Shown: piece by piece, positions 62,077-64,000 of the stretch
How the letters are laid out: every line of letters begins with the position of its first letter
How positions within the stretch are numbered: position 1 is the stretch's first letter
NCBI RefSeq assembly: GCF_003860565.1
Contig: NZ_CP034157.1
Coordinates: 2,232,001-2,296,000, forward strand
Origin: Cloacibacterium normanense
Lineage (GTDB): Bacteria > Bacteroidota > Bacteroidia > Flavobacteriales > Weeksellaceae
Direction of reading: 5' to 3'
DNA: 64,000 bases
The notes under the pieces: model-generated
What the model was told of the DNA's origin: nothing
What the model saw: the letters and a program-made list of their open reading frames with translations, nothing else
The model's database searches: none
Translations under genes and position numbers: made by a program

Positions 62077-62168
62077 TATTTTCTTTTTTTTCAACCTTTA
62101 AATTTAAAAAATTTAGAAATACTTCTGCGAATTATTTTTTAAATGTATTTTTGCCCTGATTAAAATCA

Positions 62169-62201
62169 TTTGCATAATAAGACAAAATTGTCCTATTTTT
62201 G
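62169..62201 (+). promoter_or_regulatory. Promoter of the copper-receptor operon (TTTG -33, TATTTTTG -7)
   Basis: TTTG (62169-62172) and TATTTTTG (62194-62201) are 21 bp apart, a good Bacteroidota promoter. The ATG at 62209 lies 7 bp after the -7 box, so the mRNA would be leaderless or nearly so. Confidence 0.65.
62181..62192. promoter_or_regulatory. Palindromic operator between -33 and -7 boxes
   Basis: GACAAAATTGTC (arms GACAA and TTGTC around AA) lies between the two promoter elements, where a bound repressor would block RNA polymerase. The arms are the same as in the palindrome before lon (15856-15872). Confidence 0.5.
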
Positions 62202-62208
62202 TAATGCA

Positions 62209-62577
62209 ATGAAAAGTGCTATTTCTCTCATATTATCTTATATCATATTTCTGGCAAGTTTCCAGAACTCACTTTTCTATGTAGATTATCAAATTAATAC
62301 AGAATTCTACGAAACCTACTGTATCAACAAACAAAAACCAGAGTTAGACTGTAACGGTAAATGTCAGGTTAAAAAAGCAACGGAGCAATCTCAAAATCCA
62401 GCTTCGCAAATTAAATATGCTTTTGAACTGAACATTCTCCCTTCAAAACCAATAGAAATTGAAATCAAAAATCCTTTTTCTTTGGAACTAAAAACTAAAA
62501 AGTTTTCATATAACCCTATTTTCACTTTAGATGGTTATACACATATTCTCCCGGATCCTCCGAAAAATTTAGCTTAA
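62209..62577 (+). CDS. Small membrane-anchored or secreted protein with C-x9-C-x3-C motif next to a copper receptor
   Basis: This 122-residue protein has an N-terminal hydrophobic segment (SAISLILSYIIFLASFQ, residues 3-19) acting as signal or anchor, then Cys38, Cys48 and Cys52 in the stretch from YCINKQKPEL to DCNGKCQVKK, and a proline-containing C-terminus. The CNGKC motif could bind a metal or form a disulfide. The start is the ATG at 62209: the longer frame starts at a TTG at 62170 inside the promoter. It lies 92 bp before the TonB receptor gene. I do not recognise a named family; a copper-related role is inferred from the neighbour. Confidence 0.75.
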   Translation: MKSAISLILSYIIFLASFQNSLFYVDYQINTEFYETYCINKQKPELDCNGKCQVKKATEQSQNPASQIKYAFELNILPSKPIEIEIKNPFSLELKTKKFSYNPIFTLDGYTHILPDPPKNLA

Positions 62578-62669
62578 ATCTAATCACTTTTTTCGCTCAG
62601 AACATTCTCTTTATCATCTTTTGATGAAGTGTAGTGACACATGATTATTTAATCTAAATTTTAAAAACA

Positions 62670-64000
62670 ATGAATATTAAACTTTATAGCATTGCTGCAA
62701 TATTTTTTGCAACAACACATTCTTTATTCGCTCAACAAGAACAAGACAGCACTTACCGAAATATAGAAGTAGTAAAAATTACCAAAGTTTTACCTAAATC
62801 ACAAAACAAACAAAACTTAGAAACAAAACAATCTGATTTACTGAATCACGATGCGGGAAAATTCCTGAATTCTATCCCAGAAATTAACGGAATTAAAAAA
62901 GCAGGAAACTATGCTACTGATCCTGTTTTGAGAGGTTTCAAATATGAGCAGTTGAATATTGTTATTGACGGTGCTGCTCATGACGTAAATGCGTGCCCAA
63001 GTAGAATGGATCCTGCAGTTTCTCAAGTGAATATGAACATGGTTCAAGAAGCTGAAATTTACAAGGGACCTTATCATTTTCGATACGGAAATTCTTTCGG
63101 AGGAACTATTAATTTCGTAACCCTTGCTCCAGAATTTACAGAAAAATTAAAACTAGGCGGTAGAATTTCTTCTGGCTACGAAAGCAATGGAAACGTTTTT
63201 AGAAATGAATTGTTTTCTCAACTTTCACACCAAAAAATTGTTTGGAATTTATTCGGTTCTTATCAAAAAGGAGACCGCTACAAAGACGGAAACGGTGACG
63301 AAGTGCGTTCTGCTTTTCTAAGATACAATATGGGAACCAAAGGAAATTTCAAATGGAATGACCAAAATGTAACCACATTACAAATCAACACAAACCAAGG
63401 AAGAGATGTAGAATTTGCTGCACTTAACATGGATTTAATCTATGATAAAACATGGATGTTCCAGTTAAAACATTTGGCAGAATTCAACCAAAAATATTTA
63501 AAACACTTAGATTTTAATTCTTACTACTCTTTCGTAGACCATTCTATGGGAACTCCTGATAGAAAAATGGTTTCTGACGTACAATCTACCACTTATGGAG
63601 CCCGATTAGAATCTAAATTCGCTTTTGGAAAAAACACTTTCTACACTGGTTTAGATTACAAACATGAAGGCGCGGAAAATATCAGAATGATTATGCCTGC
63701 AATGATGCCAATGAGAGATGGAACTTCTTGGCAAGATTCTTCTATTGAACAAATCGGATGGTTTAATGAATATCAAATGAATTTTAAAAATTCAAAATTA
63801 GTCGCTTCTCTTCGTTTAGATTACAATAAAGGTGATGCGAAAGCCCTTTCTAATCTATTCAAAACACTTTACGGAGACGGAAAAGCAGAAAATTTGAACC
63901 ACAGCTTAAGTTTAGGATACAATAAAAACTTGTGCAACCATAATCAGTTGGGAATTTGGCTAGGAAGAGCACAACGCAGCGGAAGTTTAACCGAAAGATA
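62670..64000 (+). CDS. TonB-dependent outer-membrane copper receptor (OprC/NosA-like), partial
   Basis: The gene runs off the window; 443 codons are seen without a stop. A signal peptide (LYSIAAIFFATTHSLFAQ, residues 5-22) is followed by a plug domain (about 50-160) with TDPVLRGFKYEQLNIVIDGA and YKGPYHFRYGNSFGGTINFV, then barrel strands. In the plug, CPSRM holds Cys109 and Met113, matching the CxxxM copper site of OprC and the CPNRMDP motif I recall from OprC/NosA proteins. A Met cluster (Met340, 342, 345, 346, 348) in a barrel loop could be the second site. It probably imports copper, for cbb3 oxidase or nitrous-oxide reductase. Confidence 0.85.
   Translation, partial: MNIKLYSIAAIFFATTHSLFAQQEQDSTYRNIEVVKITKVLPKSQNKQNLETKQSDLLNHDAGKFLNSIPEINGIKKAGNYATDPVLRGFKYEQLNIVIDGAAHDVNACPSRMDPAVSQVNMNMVQEAEIYKGPYHFRYGNSFGGTINFVTLAPEFTEKLKLGGRISSGYESNGNVFRNELFSQLSHQKIVWNLFGSYQKGDRYKDGNGDEVRSAFLRYNMGTKGNFKWNDQNVTTLQINTNQGRDVEFAALNMDLIYDKTWMFQLKHLAEFNQKYLKHLDFNSYYSFVDHSMGTPDRKMVSDVQSTTYGARLESKFAFGKNTFYTGLDYKHEGAENIRMIMPAMMPMRDGTSWQDSSIEQIGWFNEYQMNFKNSKLVASLRLDYNKGDAKALSNLFKTLYGDGKAENLNHSLSLGYNKNLCNHNQLGIWLGRAQRSGSLTER

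Overview
The window is AT-rich bacterial DNA (about one third GC by eye) from a member of the Bacteroidota, almost certainly order Flavobacteriales, family Weeksellaceae (Chryseobacterium/Cloacibacterium group). The evidence is a set of families typical of flavobacteria (DUF5687 permease, DUF4835/PorD-like protein, Bacteroidota-type RpoZ, DUF4126, the order miaB / sigma-54 activator / lptE / TPR protein), recurrent TAnnTTTG -7 promoter boxes with weak Shine-Dalgarno sequences, and many short AT-rich intergenic repeats. The pair pflB-pflA points to a facultative anaerobe such as Cloacibacterium; that genus call is an inference. No tRNA, rRNA, CRISPR array, prophage or insertion sequence was seen.

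Layout. 0-3.5 kb: end of a cbb3 cytochrome oxidase assembly operon (ccoG, ccoH, a TauE/SafE-like membrane protein) and a lipoprotein. 3.5-9.5 kb, minus strand: serS, then a small surface-polysaccharide-like group (lipoprotein, flippase, asparagine-synthase-like enzyme, GT4 glycosyltransferase). 9.5-15.6 kb, minus: a short conserved protein, two Fe-S electron-transfer proteins, an MlaD protein and a PpiD/SurA-like periplasmic foldase. 15.6-19 kb: lon behind a strong sigma-54 promoter match, then a RelE/ParE-type toxin-antitoxin pair. 19-27.5 kb, plus: DUF4349 lipoprotein, pgi, folD-queE, a sugar-phosphate transferase, mlaE-mlaF and a beta-barrel protein. 27.5-33 kb: M48 protease, DUF4251 lipoprotein, meaB and methylmalonyl-CoA mutase. 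33-37 kb: pflB and pflA. 37-48 kb, minus: prfA, class I fumarase, an ABC exporter pair, recN, a PorD-like protein, coaBC, rpoZ, bamD. 48-51.5 kb: tetR diverging from tatD, tcdA, rnpA, DUF4126. 51.5-62 kb, minus: TPR protein, lptE, a sigma-54 activator, miaB, two TonB-C-terminal-like proteins, lysA, a DnaQ/UvrC-like fusion and a HerA-like ATPase. 62-64 kb, plus: a small cysteine-motif protein and the first 443 residues of an OprC/NosA-like copper TonB receptor that runs off the window.

How the parts fit. cbb3 oxidase assembly plus pyruvate formate-lyase, oxygen-labile class I fumarase and B12-dependent methylmalonyl-CoA mutase suggest life across low-oxygen to fermentative conditions. Copper handling appears at both ends: cbb3 oxidase needs copper, and the last genes look like a regulated copper-uptake unit. 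Envelope biogenesis is well represented (bamD, lptE, mlaD, mlaEF, PpiD-like foldase, PorD-like protein).

The most interesting signals are non-coding. There is a near-consensus sigma-54 promoter before lon. At least two copies of a nested-hairpin repeat sharing a 16-nt string were found. A REP-like sequence occurs four times, once in frame inside rnpA. A 14-bp tandem repeat encodes the hydrophobic core of the LptE signal peptide. All family calls are from reading motifs; no database search was run.
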